Below are positions 27,439-37,564 of a DNA stretch of 64,000 nucleotides, piece by piece (within the stretch, counting starts at the first letter, position 1; every line of letters starts with the position of its first letter). The notes under the pieces are model-generated. The model had not been told where the DNA came from. It saw nothing but the letters and a program-made list of their open reading frames with translations, and did no database searches. The stretch is taken from contig JAVBLM010000001.1 of assembly GCA_031553535.1 (NCBI GenBank), positions 1 to 64,000 on the forward strand, written 5' to 3'. Made by a program: the position numbers and the translations under genes. This DNA comes from JAIROC01 sp031553535 (GTDB taxonomy: Bacteria > Bacteroidota > Bacteroidia > Bacteroidales > WCHB1-69).

Positions 27439-30400
27439 ATGAAGAGGCTTTTATTTATCTTAACAGTAATTTTGCTGTATGTACAACAAGGACATGCACA
27501 ACAAAAACGTCAATCATGGATAGAAGATTTTGATGGTACTTCATCCCCTGCCGGATGGACGGTATCTTCCAGTTCTGTGAGTGGAACCTGGCAACCCAAT
27601 AGAATTTATTATCAACCGAATCCATTATCAGCGAATCCTCAATCTTACCGGGGAAATGTACCCAGCAATCCGGGAGATTCTGTTGTCTTGGTGTCACCTG
27701 TTTATGATTGTAAAGATTATCAATATGTCTCTTTAAAATTCAGTCATATTTGCAAGGTTTCTCCCAGTGATATTGTCAGGGTTGAATATTGCATTGATAA
27801 GGGTTCGAGTATGGGCCCATGGGTGGCCTTGCCCTGGGATGCTTATTTTGGCGCTGCAACAAATTACAGTATCACAGGTTTTAATGCGGGCAGTTATCCC
27901 GAATGGCAGGCAGGCGACAGTATGGTATTTCCATCCCAGTATTGGTGGAAAGAAGAATCATTCGATATGTCGCAATATGTCAGTCGTGCAAACGTGCAAT
28001 TCCGCTTCTTCATTAAACATGGATCTGTAATCGGAAGCAATGCCTCTTATGGGTGGCTCCTGGATAATTTTCAGTTGGAAGCATCCTTGTATGAAATAAG
28101 TTTACCCGTCGTAAAATTTACCGGCTCATATCCCGAAAATACGGTTTACAGTACAGGCCCGTATGAAATAAATGCAAAAGTAAAAACTACTACCGATGCT
28201 CCTATCAAACATCCCTGGTTGAAATATACGGCAACCGAGCCGGGTAAGCAAGTTGTGACAGATTCTATCTTAATGACTCATGTAGCAGGAGATAGTTTAT
28301 GGAAAGCTACGATTCCTAAATATATAGCAGGAACAAAAATTGAATATTCCATTACAGGAAAGGATACAAACGAAAATAAGGTAACGATAAGCTCCGAATA
28401 TGTAATCAAATACAATCGCGGTGAAATCGGCGGAACTGTCGATTACGCATACACAGGAAGCGTACAAAAGGTAATGCTTCTACCGGGAGTTTACGAAATT
28501 GAAGTATGGGGAGCCGATGGAGGAGAAGGGTCGAATAATGATCCCGCAACATTGGGTACTACAAAAGGTGGCAAGGGTGGTTACAGCAAAGGAAATTATA
28601 CTGTAAATACACTCACTGATTTATATATATATGTTGGAGGCAAGGGCAAGTCTACAACAGGTACACAATATGCGAATGGAGGATGGAATGGTGGTGGTCG
28701 TGGGGCATCTTCATCTCCAACTAATATCGCTTACTATAAAGGTGGAGGCGGAGGTGCAACGGATGTAAGAACATCTCAAAATACCACCTATGCAGACAGA
28801 ATTATTGTTGCAGGCGGTGGAGGCGGAGCTGGCGGAGCAGGCGGAACTTCAAGCACAGCTTTTGGTGGGAATGGGGGCTATGGAGGTGGAATCTCCGGAC
28901 AGGATGGTATATTGGCACCTTCACAAACTACCAACAATGGTAAAGGTGGAACACAAACTGCAGGAGGAACAGGTGGTATTTATTCTTCTGTTTCAGGGCT
29001 GCAGGGGTCGTTTGGAGTTGGTGGAGATGCATATGGAACAACCAATAACTGGCCTGGCGGCGGTGGCGGTGGCGGCTGGTATGGCGGTGGAGGCGGCAGT
29101 CTTCAAGCTGGTTCCGGCGGCGGTGGGTCCGGCTATATAGGCGGAGTTACCAATGGCGTAACCGCCCAAGTATCAGAAACAGGTTTTGCAGTAAATCCTA
29201 TAGCAGACGGAAACGGATATATGAGAATAACCGTTGTATCACTTTTCGATGGTAGCCCGGATTATGCAGCAGCCACCTACTCCATAGATATGCCTGATAC
29301 GGTAATGGTATCGCCCTCAATACAATTTCCGGTAATAGCAACCATACGCAATACCGGTGTATTGAATATGGATTCCGTGATAGTGTCCTATTCTGTTAAC
29401 AAGGCTGCTCCGGTATCCAAGAGCATATATTTTAATCCTGCCTTGCCTTGGGATTATAGCCGCCAGGTTACGTTGGGTTATTATACTCAAAGAGGCAACG
29501 CTTTTGATACGGTAGTTGTCTGGGTAGGTATGCCCAATGGACAAATGGATCCCGAAACATACGACGACACCCTGACAAAGATTATCTATGGCCGCAAGGA
29601 TATAGTTGCCGAATTTGTAAATCCTCCTGCTGATACGGTATATGCAACAGGCCCCTATGGGATAAAGGCAAGGATTTCTACCTTGTCGGGAATACCTATT
29701 AATCAAGTATCATTGAATGTAGCCTATACGTACAAAAATATAATAACGAATGATACTTTACCCATGATTCTGGACACATCGGATAAGCTATGGAAAACCA
29801 GTATTCCACAGAAGCGTGCCGGTACGGATGTTGCCTATTCAATTAATTTTGTAAACAATATACTATCATCAGATAGTTATTATATTGAATTTGAATGTAA
29901 AGCTGTTGGTAGTGGTAATGTTTGCCCGGATTATTCCGCAGCCACCCATTCCATCGATATAGCTGATAAGGTAATGGCATCGCCTACTACATCACTTCCA
30001 ATAACAGCAACCATACGGAATGCGGGTATATTGGATTTGGATTCCGTGATAGTGTCTTATTCTCTTAATAAGGCTGCCCCGGTATCCAGGAGCGTATATT
30101 TTAATCCTGCCTTGCCTTGGAATTTCACTTATCAGCTTACGTTGGGTTATTATACTCCCAAAATAAATGGCTTTGATACGCTGGTTGTTTGGACGAGTTT
30201 ACCCAATGGAGAAATTGACATTATCGGCAAGGACGATACCTTAACAAAAGTCATCTACGGCAGCAGGGATATGTTTGCAGAATTTATAGATCTTCCTGCT
30301 GATACGGTGCTCAATACAGGCCCCTTTGAGATAAAAGCAAAGATATCTACCTTATCGGGAACACCTCCTAATCCGGTATTATTACATATCGCCTGCACCT

Positions 30401-33400
30401 ACCAGGGTTCTACGGCAAATGAAGACCTGCCCATGGTATGGGATGCATCGGATAGTTTATGGAAAGTAAACATCCCGCATAAACGGTTCGGCAGTTTTGT
30501 TGAATATTCCCTTGGCCTGACAGATATTATAGGCAACAATATACTCTTATCGGGCAGCTATTATATTGAAAAATTCAATTGTGCAATTGCCGGCAGTAAA
30601 CCCGACACTGTGTATAACTATTCATACACGGGGAGCGTGCAGCCGGTATTATTGGCTCCGGGAAAATATCAGATGGAATGCTGGGGAGGAGATGGTGGAA
30701 GATATGTTCCAACTTCTGCTCTTGGCGGCAAAGGTGGCTATTCGTCCGGAATGATTGAACTTACCCAGCCTACAACTTTATATATTTGTGTAGGCGATGG
30801 CCATCCTTCAACTGCAACGGCAAGCAAAAATGCAGCATATAACGGCGGTAATGCCGGTGGATCGTATGGCGGCGGCGGCGGCGGCGCAACACATATCGCT
30901 ACTGCTACAGGCCTCTTGAGTTCGTTGGCAGTAAATAGAGCAGCCGTAATGATTGTTGCCGGCGGTGGTGGCGGCGGCGGTATTAACAATACAGTTCCCG
31001 GTGGTTCCGGCGGTGGCATTTCGGGTGCTACAGGTGAAATTGGCACTTTCACAACAATAACACCTGCCGGCGGAGGAACACAGTTAAATGGCGGTACCGG
31101 CGGCACCGGCAGCTCCAATGGAAATACCGGTATATTTGGCCAAGGTGGCGCTAAACCAAGTAATAACGGCGGCGGCGGCGGCGGCGGCGGTTATTATGGC
31201 GGCGGCAGCGGCGCAAGTGCATCTACGACTACTAGCGGCGGCGGCGGCGGCGGTGCCGGCTACATAGGACGACTTATCAACGGTATAACTGTTCAAATAT
31301 CAGAAAGCGGCTTTATGGCAAATCCTGTAACAAATGGAAAAGGATATGTAAGAATAACACCCTTAATCGATGATTGTTTGGATCATTCCGTAGCGTTAGA
31401 GTCAATCAATTCTCCCAATTCAATACGTGCAACAGAGGTTTCTACACCGGTTCGTGTAACGGTCCGCAACAGGGGGGAAGCAGATCTGAATTCCTGTCTG
31501 ATTAGTTGGAGCTTGAACGGAACTGTACGGGATTCTGACATCCTTTATCAAAAAACAGGCGGTTTGCCGGAAGATTTTACCGATACCATAACCATCGGTT
31601 CTTACACCCCAACGTTAGGTAAGCGTGATACGATAACAGTATGGGTAAAGATGCCTGATGGAGTAGTAGATTCCGCAAGTTATGATGATACATTGAGTGT
31701 AACTCCCTTGGGATGTACAGCTGTTCTTGCAGGAGAGCTATTGATAGCTACAGGTGAAACATTTGAAAACCTGAATGATGTATTTGCTTCTATTCGTGCT
31801 TGCGGGCTGGACGATGATCTTACCTTACAGCTGAAAGGAAATTATAATGGTTTCGACTTGAGCAATATCTCGGACTATACAAATGGACATATTCTAACGA
31901 TAACTTCGTATGATAATCATCCCGATAGCGCTACTGTTAAAACCAGCAGTGGTGCAGGGATCATTCTGAAAAACAGCAATAATATTGTAATAAAAGCAAT
32001 TACGGTAGACGTTTCAACAGCTACCATACCTGCAATTCAATTTACGGGAGCATGTACCAATGTAGTTATCCGGGATTGTAATCTGTTGGGAAATACTACC
32101 AGCACAACGTCATCAACTACCAATGCCCCTATTGTGAAAGCAGGTTCAACCGGGAAAGTGGACAGTATATTTATTATAAAGAACCTGTTAAACGGAGGAT
32201 CTTACGGATTCTATTTCTATGGTGGAATATCACCTACTGAGTATGGAACCCATGTAGTATTTGATAGCAATACGGTTAACAATCAATCTCATTTTGGAAT
32301 TTCTGCCTGTAGTACGGCATTTAAGAGTTGTTCCTACAATACCATATTAAGCAGGGAATCGAATATTTCTGATACCTGGTATGGTATGCAGATAACGTAC
32401 TGCAGTGGAACTATAACAGGGAATAAAATCAAGCAACGCAGTACGTTAATAACACAGCCGGTGGGACTATATTTACAATTTTATAATCATCTGGCAGGAG
32501 GTAATGGATTAATTGCCAACAATGAAATACTATTACATACAACATCTTCTACTGCAACCTTTTCAGGTATCAATATCCAAGCCAATACGCGTGCGGATAT
32601 TCTCCATAATTCCATCCTTATACAGGGTACTCATGGGAGGGGTATATATGTACTGAATGTTAATACTATCTACTTATCGATTAAAAATAATAATATTGTA
32701 GTAGAACCTGCCGTTGCTGCTGCATATCCTATCCATTTGATTGGAATATCTAATTTAGGTCAATGTGTTTTTGATTATAACAACATGTATGCACCTGTCA
32801 ATGTAGGGTATGCAGGAGCTGCCTGCAAAGATATACAAGCATGGCAAAAAGCTGTAGCCAGCGACAAGAACTCGGTAAGTGTAAATCCGGTGTTTGCAGA
32901 TATCAATGCCGGTTTGAGTTTAGCGCATGATCTGGGTCTGACGTGCCCTGTCATAGCATCTGTCCCGGAAGATATTTCAGGAATAACACGAAGTTCTACT
33001 ACCACATTAGGGGCTTATGCCGCACCGCGGATGACCGGCAACGGTATGCTTGCAGCCATTACGGGCTTAACCGATGGAATAGATACAGGAAAGACAGAAA
33101 ATGTAAAAGTTCTGGTATATAATACGGGAGTTATGCCTTTAACCGGTATTAATTTGGGTTGGTCAATCAATGGGGCAACGCAAGGCAATGCCAATTATCC
33201 GGTATATTTGCGGATGGGCGATTCCACAAGAATTAATGTAGGAACCATAAAATATCCTTCCAATGATGTGAATATAAAAGTCTGGATAAATAATTTGAAC
33301 AATAATACATTGGCGGATGAGAAACAGGAAGACGATACGGTGAACCTGTTTGTAAATGTATGCGTAGGAGCCTATCGCGGACTGTTGACCATAGGACAAG

Positions 33401-36400
33401 GCGGAACCTTCCCTGATTTACAGTCAACATTCAAAAGATTGAACCTGTGCGGAGTGGGCGGAGATTTAACCCTGGCATTCCTGCCGGGCACCTATGAACA
33501 CAACATAGGCCTTTCAGACACGTCATCCTTATTTGGTAATCACAGGTTAACGATCACTTCCTCCACCGGCAACGCAAGTGATGTAACATTGTGTCCGCCC
33601 TCGGGTGCAGGAATCATCCTAAACAAAATAAATAATGTAACCATTGAAGCGCTTACCATTGATGTACGGGCAAACGGAACTCATGGTGTTCAGATTCTGG
33701 GAGCTTGCAATAACATTACGGTTAATCATTGCAAGATATTGGGAACGCTGACAAATTCGAGTTACCACCTTATTACCAAAGGTACGGCTACCGACGTGGT
33801 AAATAATCTTTGTATTACCAATAATGTACTGGATGGCGGATACTACGGCATCCATCTGGCTGGTAGGAGTACAAATCACATAGGAAATGTCCGTATAGAC
33901 AGCAACCGTATTCAAAACCAATATTATTATGGTGTATTTGCCGATACATCGGTAGGCTTCACAAGTTTATCCTGCAATACCATCCTGAGCAGGGAAACGG
34001 GTACATTGTACGCTTCCTGGCAGGGGCTGCGCCTATTAACCAGCCGCGGGCCTGTTACAGGGAATACAATCAAACAGCTCAATACGGCAACGATAACTAC
34101 TCCTTACGGTATATATTTAAACAATCATAACCATACAGGTACCGAAGCGGATCCGGTTGCCGGCAATGAAATCATGGTCTATACTACAGGAGCGTATGCA
34201 GGGCTTTGTTTGGAAAAATCCAATCATGTCAATTTACTGCATAATTCCATATATGTAGGGGGAACAGGTGCAGGAAGAGGTATTTCCCTACCTGACGTCG
34301 CCGTTGACATGGAGATAAAGAATAATAATATTGTTATGAAAGATTCCTCCTCCTACCCTGTCTATCTCAATGGAACTACCAATCTGTCCCGCTGGGATAT
34401 TGATTACAACAATATGTATGCCCCTGTTTACGCAGGCTATGCAGGAAAAAAGGATTCTACAATAGCTTCCTGGCAGCAAACGGTAACTTCCGACCATAAT
34501 TCGGTACGTATTCTGCCGGTATTTGCAGATACTGCAAAATTGGAATTATCCGTATATAACGACACCTTACAGTGCCCCAGGCAAGGAATCCTTACCGATA
34601 TTCGCGGATATATCCATCCGCCTGTTACCACCATGGGCGCTTATGCGAAGCCGCCGACAGGGCTGGATTTAATGGCATTGCAATCACATCTGACGGAACA
34701 AAAAGCCGTTACCAATCAAACTGTTTCCGTAAATATGGATGTGTTTAATTTCGGCAGTGTTCCCGTCAATAATGCTACTTTTGGGTGGAGTGTAAACGGG
34801 CAGGTACAACCAACAACGGCTCCCTATACCTTTACGCCTCCTTTGGGAACATACCAGCAGCGTAATGTGCCTGTGGGAACCTTTAGAGCAAGCGGAAATA
34901 TCGGTGAAATAGAGGTTGTTGTATGGATAGAAACCATCAATACGATACCCGACTCGGTACATTGGAACGATACCGCATCCACCGCATATATGATGGTGCC
35001 CCTGGCAGAATTTGCCGAACCATTGACGGGAAATACAACCGGTACTTTATCGTTCGATGTATATACAACCATATTTGAAGCTACAGGGGCAACACTTACG
35101 GCTCCTCAACTATACATAGAAGCAAGCATGCATGGCGGAGGCTCCTGTATCGTACACGATTATGATACGATTGATATGGTAAAGGAAAACGGTAAGTGGG
35201 TGGCACATATTCCGAAACAGTATTACAACAGCAACGTGATATACCAATTGCATGTATCCGACAGTGTAGGCAATACTATTGTTTTGAAAGATTCTACCTA
35301 TATTACCTTTGGCAGCGGCCAAACCGAAGTGTATGCCATTAATCATAACTTAGCGATTCTTAATTTAATATCCCCGGTGAATCCGGAGGGGGAAATGTGT
35401 ATCGCTCCGTATCGTCCGGTAGAGATTGAGTTGTCGAATCTGGGAAGGAACAACTATGATTTCACCAGTGACGGTGTTACCATAGGATACGAAATTATAG
35501 ATCCGAAACACATAGTCTATAGAAGCAACATAACCATAAATATAGGTGAACTCTCCTCCGGAGGATCCCAGATTGTCAGGTTAATGTCTGCTTTGCCTGA
35601 ATACGCAGGAACATATTCCATTAAAGCATGGGTGACAAGTGCACTCGATCATTTCAATTGCGATGATACACTTATGCGTATGTATACATCGGGCAAGGTC
35701 GGCTTGCCGGTGGATGAGCACTTCAGTAACGCAGCATTGCCTTCCCAATTTATATCCATGCCCGTTATAGGGGAAGATATGTGGAAGCATTGTCCCGATA
35801 CAAACTCCCGTGTGAGAACCGCTTTCGGCACCGGTATGCTTCATTATGGCGGTACCTATGGAGCGATGGCAGTACTAAGTACCCGTCAACTCGACTTGTA
35901 CGGAGCTGTTAACCCGAAACTGGAATTCTGGTATTTCCACGATACGGCAGCCTCTGCCTTAGATGAGTCTTACACGGATGTGAATATGGTTGCCGACAGG
36001 GATACTGCCATTGTATTATCGTTGCTCCGGAAAGGCAATTCCCATGGTTGGAAGCGGTATACTGTGGATTTAAGTCCCTATACGGGAAAGCAATGTGTGT
36101 TTATACAGTTTAAGTCGATGAATAAATTCGGGGTGCAATCCATACAATATATCGACCGTATTTTCATCACCTCCGATCCGGATGTGGAAGTATCCGGTAT
36201 TGTTGTAACTCCCAATATAACGGTTTGCGGTTTAACAAATAAAGAATTGCGTGTTGTATTGAGAACAGCGACAAACCAGTCGGTTAACCTCTCACAATAT
36301 GCCGCAAAACTGGCTGTGGAGGTTCCTGGCTATCCCACGTTTGAGCATCCGCTTCAGAACGTCATGCCCGGAAACAGCACCGATACGATTCTGATCGCCT

Positions 36401-37464
36401 CCAATATCAATTTGATGCAGGGCATTAGTAGCATCAGAGCCTATCTTACTGTTCCTATTGACTACAATCAATTGAATGATACGGTAACCCTTCCATTGAA
36501 TATCCGGCCTGCGATCTCAGTAACGGCACAGTCGGTATCGGGGGGAACAACTAATTGCCTGATAAAGGGAAGGCCGGTACAACAACAAGCAAAGGTAAAG
36601 AATACGGGCAATATAGTGATTCCCGAAGTGAAGCTGATATTGAATGTAATGGCCTCCTCTCAACAAACCCTTACCAAATCAACAGGGAGTTTGAATCCGG
36701 GAGATTCTACGGATATTATTTTTGATGCGTATACCGTTCCTTCCGATGCGGATTATCAGGTGCAGATAATAGGATATATGACTTGTGATTCCGCTTGGGT
36801 GAACAACAGCACTTCTATATCGGAATGCGTAGATATTAATGACCTTATCGTAACTCGCTTTTTTAAACCGCAAGAGGCAGAAATAGATACAATGGGTAAA
36901 AGCAAAGAAATCGCAGTCTATTTGAAAAATCTGAGCGACACGAAAGATTACACCGACGTAGTTATTACTGCTTTGATTGAGGTAAACGGTAATGAAACGG
37001 CAAGTTATAAAGAGATTGTATCAAGAATTGGACTTTTAGACAGTACACTTTATACATTTGCAGCCGGATATACGGTTCCCAATGAAACGGAGTATGATAT
37101 CAGAGTATTTATAAACAGTAGAGACAATTATCCGGTAAATGATACCCTGTTGTTGAAACGTGAAGCAATAGATGGAGGTGTAGGAATCAGGATAGATGAA
37201 TCCGGTATATTTACCTTAAAACAAAACATACCCAATCCTGCTGATAACAGTACAGTAATAAAGTATAGTATTCCTGAAAGTGGAGAAGTAACATTTACCA
37301 TTTCTTCAATAAACGGACAAATATTATACAATAAATCCGTAAAAAGTGAGTCAGGCACACAGACAATAGACATTAATGTGTCTCATTTAGCTGTCGGTAT
37401 CTATTTCTATTCGATGGAGTTTAATGGACAGAAGATCACTAAACGAATGAGCATTAAACGATAA
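27439..37464 (+). CDS. Giant T9SS-secreted beta-helix surface protein B with glycine-rich domains (3341 aa)
   Basis: Closely related to protein A at both ends. Parts in order: signal peptide (1-21, cleavage near GHAQ); adhesin-type jelly-roll (25-215, SYGWLLDNF); Ig-like domain (220-325); a glycine-rich domain of the ALK/LTK type (332-598, GVYEIEVWGADGG); a tandemly duplicated CARDB plus Ig pair (about 605-1055); a second glycine-rich domain (1058-1307, GKYQMECWGGDGG); CARDB linker; two beta-helix modules (from 1429 and 1976, to about 2410). A further Ig part, a MAM-like jelly-roll (2754-2916) and a T9SS type A tail (about 3255-3341, NIPNPADNS, final KRMSIKR) follow. It lacks the CUB domain of A. 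The ATG at 27439 gives a normal signal peptide. A secreted adhesin or matrix protein is likely; the ligand is unknown. Confidence 0.93.
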   Translation: MKRLLFILTVILLYVQQGHAQQKRQSWIEDFDGTSSPAGWTVSSSSVSGTWQPNRIYYQPNPLSANPQSYRGNVPSNPGDSVVLVSPVYDCKDYQYVSLKFSHICKVSPSDIVRVEYCIDKGSSMGPWVALPWDAYFGAATNYSITGFNAGSYPEWQAGDSMVFPSQYWWKEESFDMSQYVSRANVQFRFFIKHGSVIGSNASYGWLLDNFQLEASLYEISLPVVKFTGSYPENTVYSTGPYEINAKVKTTTDAPIKHPWLKYTATEPGKQVVTDSILMTHVAGDSLWKATIPKYIAGTKIEYSITGKDTNENKVTISSEYVIKYNRGEIGGTVDYAYTGSVQKVMLLPGVYEIEVWGADGGEGSNNDPATLGTTKGGKGGYSKGNYTVNTLTDLYIYVGGKGKSTTGTQYANGGWNGGGRGASSSPTNIAYYKGGGGGATDVRTSQNTTYADRIIVAGGGGGAGGAGGTSSTAFGGNGGYGGGISGQDGILAPSQTTNNGKGGTQTAGGTGGIYSSVSGLQGSFGVGGDAYGTTNNWPGGGGGGGWYGGGGGSLQAGSGGGGSGYIGGVTNGVTAQVSETGFAVNPIADGNGYMRITVVSLFDGSPDYAAATYSIDMPDTVMVSPSIQFPVIATIRNTGVLNMDSVIVSYSVNKAAPVSKSIYFNPALPWDYSRQVTLGYYTQRGNAFDTVVVWVGMPNGQMDPETYDDTLTKIIYGRKDIVAEFVNPPADTVYATGPYGIKARISTLSGIPINQVSLNVAYTYKNIITNDTLPMILDTSDKLWKTSIPQKRAGTDVAYSINFVNNILSSDSYYIEFECKAVGSGNVCPDYSAATHSIDIADKVMASPTTSLPITATIRNAGILDLDSVIVSYSLNKAAPVSRSVYFNPALPWNFTYQLTLGYYTPKINGFDTLVVWTSLPNGEIDIIGKDDTLTKVIYGSRDMFAEFIDLPADTVLNTGPFEIKAKISTLSGTPPNPVLLHIACTYQGSTANEDLPMVWDASDSLWKVNIPHKRFGSFVEYSLGLTDIIGNNILLSGSYYIEKFNCAIAGSKPDTVYNYSYTGSVQPVLLAPGKYQMECWGGDGGRYVPTSALGGKGGYSSGMIELTQPTTLYICVGDGHPSTATASKNAAYNGGNAGGSYGGGGGGATHIATATGLLSSLAVNRAAVMIVAGGGGGGGINNTVPGGSGGGISGATGEIGTFTTITPAGGGTQLNGGTGGTGSSNGNTGIFGQGGAKPSNNGGGGGGGGYYGGGSGASASTTTSGGGGGGAGYIGRLINGITVQISESGFMANPVTNGKGYVRITPLIDDCLDHSVALESINSPNSIRATEVSTPVRVTVRNRGEADLNSCLISWSLNGTVRDSDILYQKTGGLPEDFTDTITIGSYTPTLGKRDTITVWVKMPDGVVDSASYDDTLSVTPLGCTAVLAGELLIATGETFENLNDVFASIRACGLDDDLTLQLKGNYNGFDLSNISDYTNGHILTITSYDNHPDSATVKTSSGAGIILKNSNNIVIKAITVDVSTATIPAIQFTGACTNVVIRDCNLLGNTTSTTSSTTNAPIVKAGSTGKVDSIFIIKNLLNGGSYGFYFYGGISPTEYGTHVVFDSNTVNNQSHFGISACSTAFKSCSYNTILSRESNISDTWYGMQITYCSGTITGNKIKQRSTLITQPVGLYLQFYNHLAGGNGLIANNEILLHTTSSTATFSGINIQANTRADILHNSILIQGTHGRGIYVLNVNTIYLSIKNNNIVVEPAVAAAYPIHLIGISNLGQCVFDYNNMYAPVNVGYAGAACKDIQAWQKAVASDKNSVSVNPVFADINAGLSLAHDLGLTCPVIASVPEDISGITRSSTTTLGAYAAPRMTGNGMLAAITGLTDGIDTGKTENVKVLVYNTGVMPLTGINLGWSINGATQGNANYPVYLRMGDSTRINVGTIKYPSNDVNIKVWINNLNNNTLADEKQEDDTVNLFVNVCVGAYRGLLTIGQGGTFPDLQSTFKRLNLCGVGGDLTLAFLPGTYEHNIGLSDTSSLFGNHRLTITSSTGNASDVTLCPPSGAGIILNKINNVTIEALTIDVRANGTHGVQILGACNNITVNHCKILGTLTNSSYHLITKGTATDVVNNLCITNNVLDGGYYGIHLAGRSTNHIGNVRIDSNRIQNQYYYGVFADTSVGFTSLSCNTILSRETGTLYASWQGLRLLTSRGPVTGNTIKQLNTATITTPYGIYLNNHNHTGTEADPVAGNEIMVYTTGAYAGLCLEKSNHVNLLHNSIYVGGTGAGRGISLPDVAVDMEIKNNNIVMKDSSSYPVYLNGTTNLSRWDIDYNNMYAPVYAGYAGKKDSTIASWQQTVTSDHNSVRILPVFADTAKLELSVYNDTLQCPRQGILTDIRGYIHPPVTTMGAYAKPPTGLDLMALQSHLTEQKAVTNQTVSVNMDVFNFGSVPVNNATFGWSVNGQVQPTTAPYTFTPPLGTYQQRNVPVGTFRASGNIGEIEVVVWIETINTIPDSVHWNDTASTAYMMVPLAEFAEPLTGNTTGTLSFDVYTTIFEATGATLTAPQLYIEASMHGGGSCIVHDYDTIDMVKENGKWVAHIPKQYYNSNVIYQLHVSDSVGNTIVLKDSTYITFGSGQTEVYAINHNLAILNLISPVNPEGEMCIAPYRPVEIELSNLGRNNYDFTSDGVTIGYEIIDPKHIVYRSNITINIGELSSGGSQIVRLMSALPEYAGTYSIKAWVTSALDHFNCDDTLMRMYTSGKVGLPVDEHFSNAALPSQFISMPVIGEDMWKHCPDTNSRVRTAFGTGMLHYGGTYGAMAVLSTRQLDLYGAVNPKLEFWYFHDTAASALDESYTDVNMVADRDTAIVLSLLRKGNSHGWKRYTVDLSPYTGKQCVFIQFKSMNKFGVQSIQYIDRIFITSDPDVEVSGIVVTPNITVCGLTNKELRVVLRTATNQSVNLSQYAAKLAVEVPGYPTFEHPLQNVMPGNSTDTILIASNINLMQGISSIRAYLTVPIDYNQLNDTVTLPLNIRPAISVTAQSVSGGTTNCLIKGRPVQQQAKVKNTGNIVIPEVKLILNVMASSQQTLTKSTGSLNPGDSTDIIFDAYTVPSDADYQVQIIGYMTCDSAWVNNSTSISECVDINDLIVTRFFKPQEAEIDTMGKSKEIAVYLKNLSDTKDYTDVVITALIEVNGNETASYKEIVSRIGLLDSTLYTFAAGYTVPNETEYDIRVFINSRDNYPVNDTLLLKREAIDGGVGIRIDESGIFTLKQNIPNPADNSTVIKYSIPESGEVTFTISSINGQILYNKSVKSESGTQTIDINVSHLAVGIYFYSMEFNGQKITKRMSIKR
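28432..29231 (+). repeat. Glycine-rich (ALK/LTK-type) domain, first copy
   Basis: The domain opens with YTGSVQKVMLLPGVYEIEVW, then Gly-rich stretches (KGGKGGYSKG, GGGGGAGGAGG, GGGGGGGWYGGGGG), and ends in GSGYIGGVTNG and GNGYMRIT. This order of a beta-strand start, GGxGG core and a closing YMRIT strand matches the glycine-rich region known from ALK/LTK receptors and bacterial surface proteins. Codons are a mix of GGA, GGT and GGC. Confidence 0.75.
29252..30600 (+). repeat. Tandem duplication of a CARDB plus Ig pair in protein B
   Basis: Two copies of about 224 codons (29252-29925 and 29926-30600) share PDYAAATYSIDM / PDYSAATHSIDI at their start and FNPALPWDYS / FNPALPWNFT in the middle, plus DTVYATGPYGIKA / DTVLNTGPFEIKA. 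The level of identity suggests a fairly recent in-gene duplication, which placed a second glycine-rich domain behind it. Confidence 0.75.
30610..31359 (+). repeat. Glycine-rich (ALK/LTK-type) domain, second copy, with GGC runs
   Basis: It opens with YTGSVQPVLLAPGKYQMECW and ends GYIGRLINGI and GKGYVRIT. Unlike the first copy it holds pure codon runs: GGC x6 (30868-30885), GGC x7 (31168-31188) and GGC x5 (31237-31251). Such runs can lengthen or shorten by slippage without breaking the frame. Confidence 0.8.
31723..34665 (+). repeat. Two composite beta-helix modules in protein B
   Basis: Headers lie near 31723 (CGLDDDLTLQL) and 33364 (CGVGGDLTLAF). Each continues to SGAGIIL, a beta-helix with DGGYYGIHL-type and LLHNSI-type turns, a DYNNMYAPV..GYAG block, a WQ..V.SD.NSV block and an end with DI-x-G and TMGAYA or TLGAYA. 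Spacing of about 547 codons is like that in C. Confidence 0.85.
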
Positions 37465-37488
37465 AATCTTTTTCATAATTCAAATTGT

Positions 37489-37513
37489 GGCTGCCTCTCC
37501 GGCAGCCTTTTTT
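37489..37513 (+). terminator. Terminator of giant gene B
   Basis: GGCTGCC (37489-37495), loop TCTCC, GGCAGCC (37501-37507) and six T residues: a perfect 7-bp stem 24 bases after the stop. The promoter box of regulator 2 follows 15 bases later. Confidence 0.9.
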
Positions 37514-37528
37514 ATTGTAATTTTTTAT

Positions 37529-37536
37529 TATATTTG
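37529..37536 (+). promoter_or_regulatory. -7 promoter box of regulator 2
   Basis: TATATTTG lies 28 bases before the ATG at 37565, the same layout as for regulators 1 and 3. The bases from the gene B tail to this start align with 25229-25342, so terminator, promoter and leader were copied as one block. Confidence 0.65.
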
Positions 37537-37564
37537 TATTTCATTTTAAATTTACCACCATATA

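Noticed and set aside
30738..31296. Pro-rich and Ala-rich minus-strand frames
   Set aside because: Both are antisense readings of the GGC-rich glycine domain.
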